From: Actinomadura sp. 7K507
GTDB lineage: Bacteria > Actinomycetota > Actinomycetes > Streptosporangiales > Streptosporangiaceae
Reading direction: 5' to 3'
Assembly: GCF_004348425.1 (NCBI RefSeq)
Contig: NZ_SMKK01000002.1
Span: forward strand, 1 to 64,000
Length of the DNA stretch: 64,000 nt
Of this stretch, positions 25,424 to 32,753 are shown piece by piece (within the stretch, counting starts at the first letter, position 1; every line of letters begins with the position of its first letter). Both the position numbers and the translations under genes were made by a program. Under the pieces are notes generated by a model. That model was not told the origin of the DNA. It searched no databases and saw only the letters and a list, made by a program, of their open reading frames with translations.

Positions 25424-27124
25424 ATGAATGCGCTTCCGCTGCTGTTGATCGGCCTTGCGATGTTCGCGGGCGGATACGTCCTTTACTCGAAGTTCCTGGG
25501 CGACCGGGTCTACAAGCTTGACGCGTCCTTCAAGACGCCCGCGCACGAGCTGCAGGACGGCGTGGACTACGTCCCGACCAACAAGTTCGTGCTGTGGGGC
25601 CACCACTTCACCTCGGTCGCGGGAGCAGCGCCGATCGTCGGTCCCGCGGTCGCGGTGATCTGGGGCTGGCTGCCCGCGTTCCTGTGGGTCACGTTCGGCA
25701 CGGTCTTCTTCGCGGGCATGCACGACCTGGGCGCCTTGTGGGCCTCGGTCCGCAACAAGGGCCGCTCGGTGGGCACGCTCTCCGGACGCTACATCGGCCG
25801 CCGGGGCGCGAACCTCTTCCTCGTCGTAATCTTCCTGCTGCTCCTGATGGTGATCGCGGCCTTCGCGGTGGTCATCAAGGAGCTGCTGATCTCCACCCCC
25901 TCGGTGGTGATCCCCGCCTGGGGCGCGGTCGCGGTGGCGCTGCTGGTAGGCCAGGCGGTCTACCGCTACAAGATGAACCTCGGACTGGTCACCGTCGTCG
26001 GCGTCGCGGCGCTCTACGGCCTGATCCTCCTCGGCGACGCCGTCCCGGTGGAGCTGCCCGACCCGTTCCTGGGCATGTCCCCGGCGACCTTCTGGATCGT
26101 GGCCCTCTTCGTCTACGCCGGCATCGCCTCCCTGCTGCCCGTGTGGCTGCTGCTCCAGCCGCGTGACTACATCAACGGCGTCCAGCTCTTCGTCGGACTC
26201 GGCATCCTGTTCGTCGCGGTGCTGCTCAGCGCCCCGGCGATCGTCGCCCCGGCCATCAACGACGCGGTGCCCGCGGGCACCCCGGACCTCATGCCTCTGC
26301 TCTTCGTCACCATCGCGTGCGGTGCGATCTCCGGCTTCCACGGCATGGTCTCCTCGGGCACCAGCTCGAAGCAGCTGGACAAGGAGACCGACGCCCGCTT
26401 CGTCGGCTACTTCGGCGCGGTGGGCGAAGGCATGCTCGCGCTCGGCGCGGTCATCGCCACCGTCGCGGGCTACCGCACCCTGGCCGACTGGGAGGCCGTC
26501 TACAGTGCCTTCGGCGAGGCCGGCGTCGCGGCGTTCGTCGAGGGCGGCGGCGCGATCGTCAACAGCGGCCTGGGCCTGCCGACCTCGCTGAGTTCGACGG
26601 TCCTTGCCACGATGGCGGTCCTGTTCGCCGCCACCACCATGGACACCGGCGTGCGCCTGCTGCGCTTCGTCGTCCAGGAGGCCGGCGACGTCGCGAAGTT
26701 GAAGATCAACAATGCCGTCGCCACCCTCATCGTGCTCGCCGCCGGAATGGGACTCACGTTCAGCCAGGGCGCCGAGGGGGCCGGCGGCCTCCGCATCTGG
26801 CCGCTGTTCGGCACCAGCAACCAGCTGCTGGCCGCCCTGACCCTGTCCATCATCGTGGTCATGCTGATCCGCAAGCGGCGCAACCCGGCGCCCGCGCTGG
26901 TGCCGCTCGTGCTCGTGTTCGCGATGTCGTTCTGGGCAGCGCTCGCACAGCTCGGCGACCTGTACGACGAGCGGGACTGGCTGCTGCTGGCCATCGACGT
27001 CATCATCATCGTCGCCGCCGTGTGGGTCGCCTTCGAGGCGGTCGTCGCGATGCGCCGGGCGTCCAAGGAGCCGCCGGAGGCACCTGACGCCGATGTGACG
27101 GAGAAGGCCGAGCTGAAGGGATGA
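25424..27124 (+). CDS. cstA: Carbon starvation CstA-family peptide/pyruvate transporter
   Basis: 566 aa with about 15 TM segments. The CstA N-terminus is clear (YSKFLGDRVYKLD, then DGVDYVPTNKFVLWGHHFTSVAGAAPIVGPAVAV), as are FGTVFFAGMHDLGALWAS and ISGFHGMVSSGTSSKQLD. Family members import peptides or pyruvate under carbon limitation. The variable C-terminus is a short charged tail. AGAGGG precedes the ATG. Its stop overlaps the start of the cory-CC-star gene by four bases (ATGA). Confidence 0.95.
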   Translation: MNALPLLLIGLAMFAGGYVLYSKFLGDRVYKLDASFKTPAHELQDGVDYVPTNKFVLWGHHFTSVAGAAPIVGPAVAVIWGWLPAFLWVTFGTVFFAGMHDLGALWASVRNKGRSVGTLSGRYIGRRGANLFLVVIFLLLLMVIAAFAVVIKELLISTPSVVIPAWGAVAVALLVGQAVYRYKMNLGLVTVVGVAALYGLILLGDAVPVELPDPFLGMSPATFWIVALFVYAGIASLLPVWLLLQPRDYINGVQLFVGLGILFVAVLLSAPAIVAPAINDAVPAGTPDLMPLLFVTIACGAISGFHGMVSSGTSSKQLDKETDARFVGYFGAVGEGMLALGAVIATVAGYRTLADWEAVYSAFGEAGVAAFVEGGGAIVNSGLGLPTSLSSTVLATMAVLFAATTMDTGVRLLRFVVQEAGDVAKLKINNAVATLIVLAAGMGLTFSQGAEGAGGLRIWPLFGTSNQLLAALTLSIIVVMLIRKRRNPAPALVPLVLVFAMSFWAALAQLGDLYDERDWLLLAIDVIIIVAAVWVAFEAVVAMRRASKEPPEAPDADVTEKAELKG

Positions 27125-27378
27125 CATCCCGCTGGGCCGCGCTCCGGGCGGGGCTGGAGGAGTTCTACGCCGGCCCCTACCGGCGCACCTTCGCCCGCGC
27201 CCGGCGCGAGGAGGACGACCTGTTCCGGATGGTCGTCCTCGCGGAGGCTCTGGGCGTGCCCGACCCGGCGGCGTACTACACCGCCGAGCTGATGCCCGCC
27301 CTCTACGAGGACTTCCACGCCTGGCACCGCCGGATGGGCATGGACCGCTCGCCACTGGAGCATGTCGGGTGCTGCTAG
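27121..27378 (+). CDS. cory-CC-star protein
   Basis: 85 aa, ending in the two cysteines that give the family its name (EHVGCC, then stop). Small, charged, cytoplasmic (LRAGLEEFYAGPYRRTFARA, ALGVPDPAAYYTAELMPALY). The function is unknown. In other actinobacteria I recall it beside cstA-like and ArsA-like genes, as here: it overlaps cstA by four bases and the ATPase by ten, so the three are co-translated. The terminal CC might carry a metal, a lipid or a disulphide; that is speculation. Confidence 0.75.
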   Translation: MTSRWAALRAGLEEFYAGPYRRTFARARREEDDLFRMVVLAEALGVPDPAAYYTAELMPALYEDFHAWHRRMGMDRSPLEHVGCC

Positions 27379-28367
27379 ACCTCATCACCTCGCGCAGGGT
27401 CGTCTTCGTCGGCGGCAAGGGCGGGGGGGGCAAGACGTCCATCGCCGCGGCGCTCGCCCTCGGCCGTGCCAGGGCGGGCGCCCGCGTGCTGCTGGTCTCC
27501 ACCGATCCCGCCCACAGCCTCGGCCACCTCTGGGACCGCCCAGTAGGGGACGAGCCCGTGCGCCTCGCCGACCCCGGGGACCTCGCTTCCGGGGCGGCCT
27601 CCGGGGCGGCGGGTCACGTCGACGGGTTGGAGATCGACCCTGAGCGCACGGTCGAGCAGCACCTGTCCGCGGTCGCCGGGACGATGCGGCGCCTGCTCCC
27701 CGAGCGGATGCACGCACCGGCCGCCCGGCACCTGGACTTGGCCCGGCAGGCGCCCGGCACCCACGAGTCGGCGGTGCTGGAGCGGATCGCCGAGGCGGTG
27801 GAACTCGGGGAGGAGGCGTACGACCTGGTCGTCTTCGACACCGCCCCGTCCGGCCACACGCTGCGGCTGCTCGCGCTGCCCGAGCAGCTCACCACCTGGA
27901 CCGAGACCCTGCTCGCCAACCGTGACCGGTCCGAGCGGTTCGGCGCGGCGGTGCGCGGCCTCGGCGGCGGCGAGGAGACCGACCGCGACGCCGAGCTGCG
28001 CCGGATCCTCGTCCGCCGGCGCAATCGCTTCTCCCGGCTGCGCGAGGTGGTGACGGACCCGGCGCGGACCGGGTTCGTGGTCGTGCTGACCGCCGAGCTG
28101 CTCCCGATCGCCGAGACCATGGAGATGTACGAGAAGCTCACCGGTCTCGGCGTCGACGTGGCCGCACTCGTCGCCAACCGCCGTTCCCCGGCGGACGCCG
28201 GTGAGCTGCTCGCCCGGCGCCGGGGGCAGGAGGACGAGCACCTCGCCCGGCTGCGGCAGCAGATCCCGGACGTACCGCTGCTCGACGTGCCGCTACTACC
28301 GGGAGACCTGGTCGGCACGAAGGCGCTCACCGCACTCACCGACCAACTCGCCCCCTCCCCTTCCTGA
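27369..28367 (+). CDS. ArsA/GET3-family ATPase
   Basis: 332 aa, single nucleotide-binding domain. Deviant Walker A FVGGKGGGGKTSIAAAL (about residues 13-29), switch I STDPAHSLGHLWDRP and the family signature VVFDTAPSGHTLRLLALPEQL. ArsA proteins power arsenite efflux; GET3-like members insert tail-anchored proteins. The Cys pair used for arsenite is not visible and no arsB lies near, so an arsenic role is doubtful. The GTG start lies inside the end of the cory-CC-star gene. Confidence 0.88.
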   Translation: MLLDLITSRRVVFVGGKGGGGKTSIAAALALGRARAGARVLLVSTDPAHSLGHLWDRPVGDEPVRLADPGDLASGAASGAAGHVDGLEIDPERTVEQHLSAVAGTMRRLLPERMHAPAARHLDLARQAPGTHESAVLERIAEAVELGEEAYDLVVFDTAPSGHTLRLLALPEQLTTWTETLLANRDRSERFGAAVRGLGGGEETDRDAELRRILVRRRNRFSRLREVVTDPARTGFVVVLTAELLPIAETMEMYEKLTGLGVDVAALVANRRSPADAGELLARRRGQEDEHLARLRQQIPDVPLLDVPLLPGDLVGTKALTALTDQLAPSPS

Positions 28368-28403
28368 GTTCTACGAGTCGATCCTGGGTCGGATCCCGCG
28401 TGG

Positions 28404-29480
28404 TCACGCGCCGGGCGCGGGTCGGGTGCGGAGGGTGGTGTGGCGGATCAGGTGTATGTCGGTGAGTGGGCCTGTGGAGGCGGCGAAACCGAACTTGACG
28501 GTGTTCGGGATCGGCTCGGGGAGGTGAAATCTCAGCACGCGCTGGAAGCCGTCGCCGTCCTGGAAGTCGATGTCGACCGTCGCCACCGGGTTCGGGTCGG
28601 GTGACAGCACGACGCGGACGGTGCGCTTTGCTGGTTCCAGCAGCCTTTCGGCCCGCGCTGGGGTGACGTTGGCGGGCATCTTCTTCAGATCACCGTGGAG
28701 TCGTCCGGGCAGCGTCGACCGCCAGGGGGCGGTGGCGCCGTTCGTCGTGGCGGCGAGGAGGCAGTACCCGGCCACGCCGTTTCCTGGGCCGCGGGCGGTC
28801 ACGATGTTGGGGCCCGGAGGAGGAGTGCGGAAGTCCGTGCCGGCCGGGGAGCGTCGCTCGCAGCCGTTCCCGCGCTTTTCTCCGTCGCCGAAGTAGTCGC
28901 CCAGCACGTCGAGGCCGATGCCGAGGTATCCGCCGTCGACACCTGGAACGAAATGGGCTGCGGGGTTTCCGTCCGGCAGTTTCTGGGCGTAGCCGAGGCT
29001 TCCGCCGAAGGCGCCCGGTGTGGTGAGCGGGATGGCGCCGTCGGTGAGGAAGAAGGAGATCCCGTCTGCCGGTGCCCGTGTGGTGTTGCCGTACTGCCAC
29101 TGCTCGAAGGTCATCTCCAGCCCGTCGGCCGCCGGGACCGGCGAGTCGAACAGCACGGCTCCGGTCTCCTCAAGGTGGGCGTCGGTGAGCTGGAGATACC
29201 CGCGCGGCGCCGCTCCCGCCGGAGGGACGGGGCCGGCCGGATCGGGGTGGCAGCCGCCGAGCGGGTGGTTCGCGGCCTCCGCGACCTCCCCGCCGCGCGG
29301 CGCGCCCGTGAGGCAGGCCGCCCCGTACCCGATGAAGCGCGAGTCCGCGGCGGCGCCGGTGAACGACTCCCCGACCAGCACCGAACCCGGACGGCGGTGG
29401 CTCGCCGAGGCGTTCCCGGCGGTTGCGACCAGCGCGACGACCCCGATCGCCGCGGCGGCGCGAATCACACCGCGTCTCAT
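28404..29480 (-). CDS. Secreted L-type-lectin-like protein
   Basis: 358 aa with a Sec signal (MRRGVIRAAAAIGVVALVATAGNASA, cleavage after ASA). The mature part has a legume-lectin-like beta-sandwich pattern: GYLQLTDAHLEETGAVLFD, LEMTFEQWQYGNT...DGISFFLTDG, LGYAQ and GGYLGIGLDVLGDYFGDGE. Several Cys residues (CLTG, GCHPD, GNGCERR, GYCLL) suggest disulphides. The start at 29480 has GGAAAGGG upstream; the frame extends to 29582 without signal features. It probably binds a polysaccharide outside the cell. Confidence 0.72.
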   Translation of the reverse strand: MRRGVIRAAAAIGVVALVATAGNASASHRRPGSVLVGESFTGAAADSRFIGYGAACLTGAPRGGEVAEAANHPLGGCHPDPAGPVPPAGAAPRGYLQLTDAHLEETGAVLFDSPVPAADGLEMTFEQWQYGNTTRAPADGISFFLTDGAIPLTTPGAFGGSLGYAQKLPDGNPAAHFVPGVDGGYLGIGLDVLGDYFGDGEKRGNGCERRSPAGTDFRTPPPGPNIVTARGPGNGVAGYCLLAATTNGATAPWRSTLPGRLHGDLKKMPANVTPARAERLLEPAKRTVRVVLSPDPNPVATVDIDFQDGDGFQRVLRFHLPEPIPNTVKFGFAASTGPLTDIHLIRHTTLRTRPAPGA

Positions 29481-29590
29481 ATCGTTGGCCCTTTCCTGCG
29501 AACTCGGAGCGATCCCCCTATCGCATATATGGGAACACGGGTTTGCGGTGAAGTTCCCAGATTTCCGCAGCCATGGCGCCACTCAGGTAA

Positions 29591-29645
29591 GATCATTAAG
29601 GAAAGGCATGTCGCCTTTTCTGGCCTTCATGGCTTCGCCATGATC
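29591..29645. other. Nested hairpin element between the lectin and tetR genes
   Basis: Outer arms GATCAT (29591-29596) and ATGATC (29640-29645) enclose AAAGGC-ATGTC-GCCTTT (29602-29618), and the second arm overlaps a perfect CATGGC-TTC-GCCATG hairpin (29628-29642). Between divergent genes a terminator is not expected, so this may be a small structured RNA, a REP-like relic or an operator region. Confidence 0.4.
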
Positions 29646-29726
29646 CGCCACTTCGGCGGCACGGGCGGGACGGGCGTCAGAGGACCCGGACGGTCCGGCC
29701 GCCCGCAGTGGCTCGGAGGCGGGAGA

Positions 29727-29739
29727 CTTACCGTGTACG
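29727..29739 (+). promoter_or_regulatory. TetR operator before tetR (autoregulation)
   Basis: CTTACCGTGTACG, matching the CTTAC-N2-YGTACG units found in triplicate at 30538-30586. It lies 27 bases before the tetR ATG. Confidence 0.55.
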
Positions 29740-29765
29740 GGTAGGGTGCGCCGGGAGGTGGATGG

Positions 29766-30470
29766 ATGACCCGACGGGCCGACGCCGATGAGCTCATCGA
29801 GCAGCCTCGCGTGCCGCTGAGCCGGAGGCGGGTGCTGCGTGCCGCCGTGGGGCTGGCCGACCGTGAAGGCCTCGACTCGCTGACCATGCGCCGGCTCGCG
29901 CAGGAGGTCGGGGCCGAGGCGATGTCGCTGTACCACCACGTCGCCAACAAGGAGGCCGTCTTCGACGGTGTCGTCGAGGTGGTCCTCGGGGAGATCATGG
30001 CGGCGGTGGAGGCGGTCGAGGCCCCGTCCCCGGAGGAGGACTGGCAGGCGGCGTTGCGTACGCGGATCCTCGCCGCCCGGGAGGTCCTCCTGCGCCACCG
30101 CTGGGCTCCGGGGCTGCTCGGGACCCGTACCACCACGAGTCCGCTGGTCATCGCCTACTTCGACCACGTCGTCGCGATCCTTCGGGCGGGCGGGTTCTCC
30201 TTCGACCTGGCGCATCGCGCGCTGCACGTCCTGGGCAGCCGTGCTCTCGGGTTCGCCCAGGAGCTGTTCCAGCCCGACGGTGCCCAGGCGCCGGACGCCG
30301 GGACGATGGAGCAGATGGCCGACCGGTTCCCGCACCTCGCCGGGATGATGGCGGACGCCGTCCACGACGATCCGGACGGCACCCTGGGCTTCTGCGACGA
30401 CCAGTTCGAGTTCGAGTTCGCGCTCGACCTGGTCCTCGAAGGGCTGGAACGGCGCCGCGCCGCCGGTTGA
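29766..30470 (+). CDS. TetR-family regulator with TetR_C-type ligand domain
   Basis: 234 aa. N-terminal HTH: LSRRRVLRAAVGLADREGLDSLTMRRLAQEVGAEAMSLYHHVANKEAV, then an all-helical ligand domain of the tetracyclin-repressor C type (GTRTTTSPLVIAYFDHVVAILRAGG...AGMMADAVHDDP). It very likely controls itself and the oxidoreductase downstream through CTTAC-N2-YGTACG sites. Confidence 0.9.
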   Translation: MTRRADADELIEQPRVPLSRRRVLRAAVGLADREGLDSLTMRRLAQEVGAEAMSLYHHVANKEAVFDGVVEVVLGEIMAAVEAVEAPSPEEDWQAALRTRILAAREVLLRHRWAPGLLGTRTTTSPLVIAYFDHVVAILRAGGFSFDLAHRALHVLGSRALGFAQELFQPDGAQAPDAGTMEQMADRFPHLAGMMADAVHDDPDGTLGFCDDQFEFEFALDLVLEGLERRRAAG

Positions 30471-30529
30471 CGACTCGCCATTCGCGGCTGTCCTTCTTCG
30501 CCGGCTGAGCCGGTTCCCGCTGCGGGCCC

Positions 30530-30557
30530 TTGACTGCCTTACGTCGTACGATATTCT
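30530..30557 (+). promoter_or_regulatory. Promoter of the NADP-dependent oxidoreductase
   Basis: TTGACT (30530-30535) and TATTCT (30552-30557) with a 16-base spacer, near-consensus. The first operator unit lies in the spacer and the second begins at the -10. Confidence 0.65.
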
Positions 30558-30586
30558 TACGGCGTACGGACGCCTTACAGCGTACG
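30538..30586 (+). promoter_or_regulatory. Three TetR operator units in phase
   Basis: CTTACGTCGTACG (30538), CTTACGGCGTACG (30556) and CTTACAGCGTACG (30574), each 18 bases from the next. The palindromic core is TACNNNGTA. Binding would cover the promoter and leader. Confidence 0.7.
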
Positions 30587-30604
30587 ACACGAAGGAGAGA
30601 GGTC

Positions 30605-31585
30605 ATGAAAGCCTGGAGCTGGGACCGTTACGGCCCGCCTGACGTGCTGGCCCTGAAGGACGTCGACGAGCCCGGCATCGCCCGGGACGAAGTGCTCGTG
30701 CGGGTGCGGGCGGCGGCGGTCAACCCCTACGACTGGCGGCACATGCGGGCCGACCCGAAGCTGGTGCGGCTCAGCATCGGCCTGCGGCGGCCGAAGCCGG
30801 GGCTGGTCCTCGGCGCCGACCTCGCCGGCGTCGTCGAGCGGGTGGGGGACGAGGTGACCGCGTTCCGTCCCGGCGACGAGGTCTTCGGGGAGGTCCGGCT
30901 GGGCTCGTTCGCCGAGGCCGTCGCCGTCCCGCAGGACAGGCTGGCGGTCAAGCCGGCCGGTCTCGGTTTCGAACAGGCGGCGTCGGTGTCGATGGCCGCG
31001 CACACCGCGCTGCAAGGGCTGCGGGACGAGGGGAGGCTCACCGCCGGGCAGCGGGTCCTCGTGAACGGGGCCTCCGGCGGGATCGGCACGTTCGCGGTCC
31101 AGCTCGCCAAGGCGTTAGGGGCCGAGGTCACGGGCGTGTGCAGCACCCGCAACATCGAGCTGGTCCGTTCCCTGGGCGCGGACGACGTCGTGGACTACGG
31201 CCGGGAGGATTTCACCGAGCGGGCCGGACGGTACGACCTGCTCATGGACATCGTGGGCGACCGATCGCTGGCGAAGCTGCGGCGGCCCCTGACCTCCCGG
31301 GGCACGCTCGTGATCGTGGGCGGCATCGCCTCCGGACGCGGGAGGCTGCTCGGCCCGGCGGCGCAGGTGCTCCGCGGGAAGCTGGCCGCTCCCTTCGTCA
31401 GGCAGCGCATCGTCACCGTCGGCTGGAAGCCCAACTCCGCGGATCTGCGGTTCCTCGCAGAGCTCATGGAGAAGGAGCGGATCGCACCCGTCCTCGACCG
31501 GACCTACCCGTTCGCCGAGATTCCGGAGGCGCTGCGCTACGTCGAGCGCGGCCACGCCCGAGGCAAGGTCGCCATCACTGTCTGA
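30605..31585 (+). CDS. NAD(P)-dependent alcohol dehydrogenase / quinone oxidoreductase (MDR family)
   Basis: 326 aa. GroES-like domain (MKAWSWDRYGPPDVLALKDVDEPG, VNPYDWRHMRADP, GADLAGVVERVGDEV), then a Rossmann fold with NADPH motif VLVNGASGGIGTFAVQLAKALGAEV. It lacks the structural-zinc Cys set, as quinone-reductase-type members do. The ATG at 30605 has AAGGAGAGAGG upstream. It belongs to a TetR-controlled unit, so it probably reduces a reactive carbonyl or quinone. Confidence 0.92.
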   Translation: MKAWSWDRYGPPDVLALKDVDEPGIARDEVLVRVRAAAVNPYDWRHMRADPKLVRLSIGLRRPKPGLVLGADLAGVVERVGDEVTAFRPGDEVFGEVRLGSFAEAVAVPQDRLAVKPAGLGFEQAASVSMAAHTALQGLRDEGRLTAGQRVLVNGASGGIGTFAVQLAKALGAEVTGVCSTRNIELVRSLGADDVVDYGREDFTERAGRYDLLMDIVGDRSLAKLRRPLTSRGTLVIVGGIASGRGRLLGPAAQVLRGKLAAPFVRQRIVTVGWKPNSADLRFLAELMEKERIAPVLDRTYPFAEIPEALRYVERGHARGKVAITV

Positions 31586-31588
31586 TCA

Positions 31589-31603
31589 CCCCGGCGGCCG
31601 GGG
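31589..31603. terminator. Bidirectional stem-loop
   Basis: CCCCGG-CGG-CCGGGG between the convergent oxidoreductase and terB genes. Confidence 0.45.
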
Positions 31604-31614
31604 ACGGCGGGTGG

Positions 31615-32070
31615 TCAGAGTTCGAACTCGCTGGGGTTCAGGCCCAGGGCCTGGCAGGCCTCGCGGACGACGCGCTTCTCGCTGTCGTCGAAGTCGCCGT
31701 CCGCTCCGCCGATCACGATCCCGATCTGGATGACGGCGCGTGCCTCGTCGGGCTTCTTCTTGGCCTTGCCGATGTCCTGCAGAACCGAGACCTTGCCGAA
31801 GTCGAAGTCGGCGGTCAGCTTCGAGACGTAGTCGTTGAAGCGGCGCTGCAGGTCGTCGGCCGGGAAGTTCTGCAGGACCTCGTTGGAGGCGATCAGGGAC
31901 GCGGTGCGCTGCCGCTCGGCCTGGTCCACGCTTCCGTCGGCGGCCGCGACCAGCGCGCACATCGCCATGCTCGCGTCCCGGAACGCGCCGCTCTTCAGAT
32001 CGTTCTTCTTACTGAGCAACTGGGTCTGCATCGTCTGGGTCGACTCACGCAGCTTGTCCCAGAAAGCCAT
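31615..32070 (-). CDS. TerB-family tellurite-resistance-like protein
   Basis: 151 aa, all-helical. TerB features: MAFWDKLRESTQTMQTQLLS at the N-terminus, then acidic metal-binding loops (LVAAADGSVDQAER, GIVIGGADGDFDDSEKRVVRE) and a C-terminal NPSEFEL. TerB proteins sit in membrane-linked stress complexes with TerD/TerC. No other ter gene is nearby. Confidence 0.92.
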   Translation of the reverse strand: MAFWDKLRESTQTMQTQLLSKKNDLKSGAFRDASMAMCALVAAADGSVDQAERQRTASLIASNEVLQNFPADDLQRRFNDYVSKLTADFDFGKVSVLQDIGKAKKKPDEARAVIQIGIVIGGADGDFDDSEKRVVREACQALGLNPSEFEL

Positions 32071-32116
32071 GGGTCCTCCGCTCGGTTGTCCGTCTCCCCG
32101 ACCCTACCGTCCGCTG

Positions 32117-32128
32117 CTACAAATGTAG
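32117..32128. promoter_or_regulatory. Palindrome upstream of terB
   Basis: CTACAAATGTAG, with the TACA-N2-TGTA core used by CopY/BlaI-type repressors. It lies about 50 bases before the terB start in an AT-rich patch. Confidence 0.45.
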
Positions 32129-32173
32129 TAACAGGCCTGCGGGACGAGAGCAGGTGCGTCCCTATCGCGGTCG

Positions 32174-32704
32174 TCACCGGTCGCCGGAAGGTCCCTGGCT
32201 CCTCTGGTCGTGGCCTTGCACGGCGTCCACGGCCTGGTAGATCTTCGACTTGAGGCCCTCGGGGTCGGGGACGCGCTTGAGCCGGAGCATCCCCTGCTCG
32301 GACGCGGACTGGATGTCGAGCGTCCCGTACCGCCAGATCCGCTCCCACAGCGTCACCCGGAACGACACGTCGTTGACGCGGACCAGCGGGATGCTGTGGC
32401 CGGTCTTGGTCAGGAAGCCGCTGCGCTTGTAGATCCGCTTGGTGGTGACGATGTAGATCGTGCCGCGCCACCGCAGCAGCGGGATCAGCCAGAGCCACAG
32501 CGACAGGACCGCGGCCACGCCGAGGGCGGCGTAGCCGGCGATGCGTCCCCAGTCGTCGCCGGACGGGAGGACCCACACCAGGGCCCCGGCGACGATCCAG
32601 AGGAGGCAGAGGATCACGAACTCGCCGACCAGCTCCGTCCAGTGCTGGCGCGTGGCGTGCACGAGTGACTCGTCCTCGGCGAGGTAGCGGTCGACGGAAC
32701 TCAT
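32174..32704 (-). CDS. PH domain-containing membrane protein
   Basis: 176 aa. Cytoplasmic start (DRYLAEDESLVHATRQHW), two TM helices (about 28-50 and 58-80), then a bacterial PH (bPH2) domain: YIVTTKRIYKRSGFLTKTGHSIPLVRVNDVSF...WRYGTLDIQSASEQG. Similar proteins are linked to membrane stress or secretion; the exact role is unknown. It lies upstream of terB on the same strand and may be co-transcribed, with a gap of about 100 bases. Confidence 0.88.
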   Translation of the reverse strand: MSSVDRYLAEDESLVHATRQHWTELVGEFVILCLLWIVAGALVWVLPSGDDWGRIAGYAALGVAAVLSLWLWLIPLLRWRGTIYIVTTKRIYKRSGFLTKTGHSIPLVRVNDVSFRVTLWERIWRYGTLDIQSASEQGMLRLKRVPDPEGLKSKIYQAVDAVQGHDQRSQGPSGDR

Positions 32705-32753
32705 GCCGCGAATCCTGGCACACCGGACCGCTCCGGCATATGGCCGCGACCGG

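Noticed and set aside
25319-27502. A 727-codon minus-strand frame opposite cstA
   Set aside because: It is rich in Arg, His, Asp and Gly as expected for the antisense of a GC-rich membrane protein gene, and cstA on the other strand is unambiguous.
28397-28410. CGCGTG-GT-CACGCG hairpin as terminator of the ArsA gene
   Set aside because: It lies mostly inside the coding end of the convergent lectin gene; the 6-bp stem could be chance.
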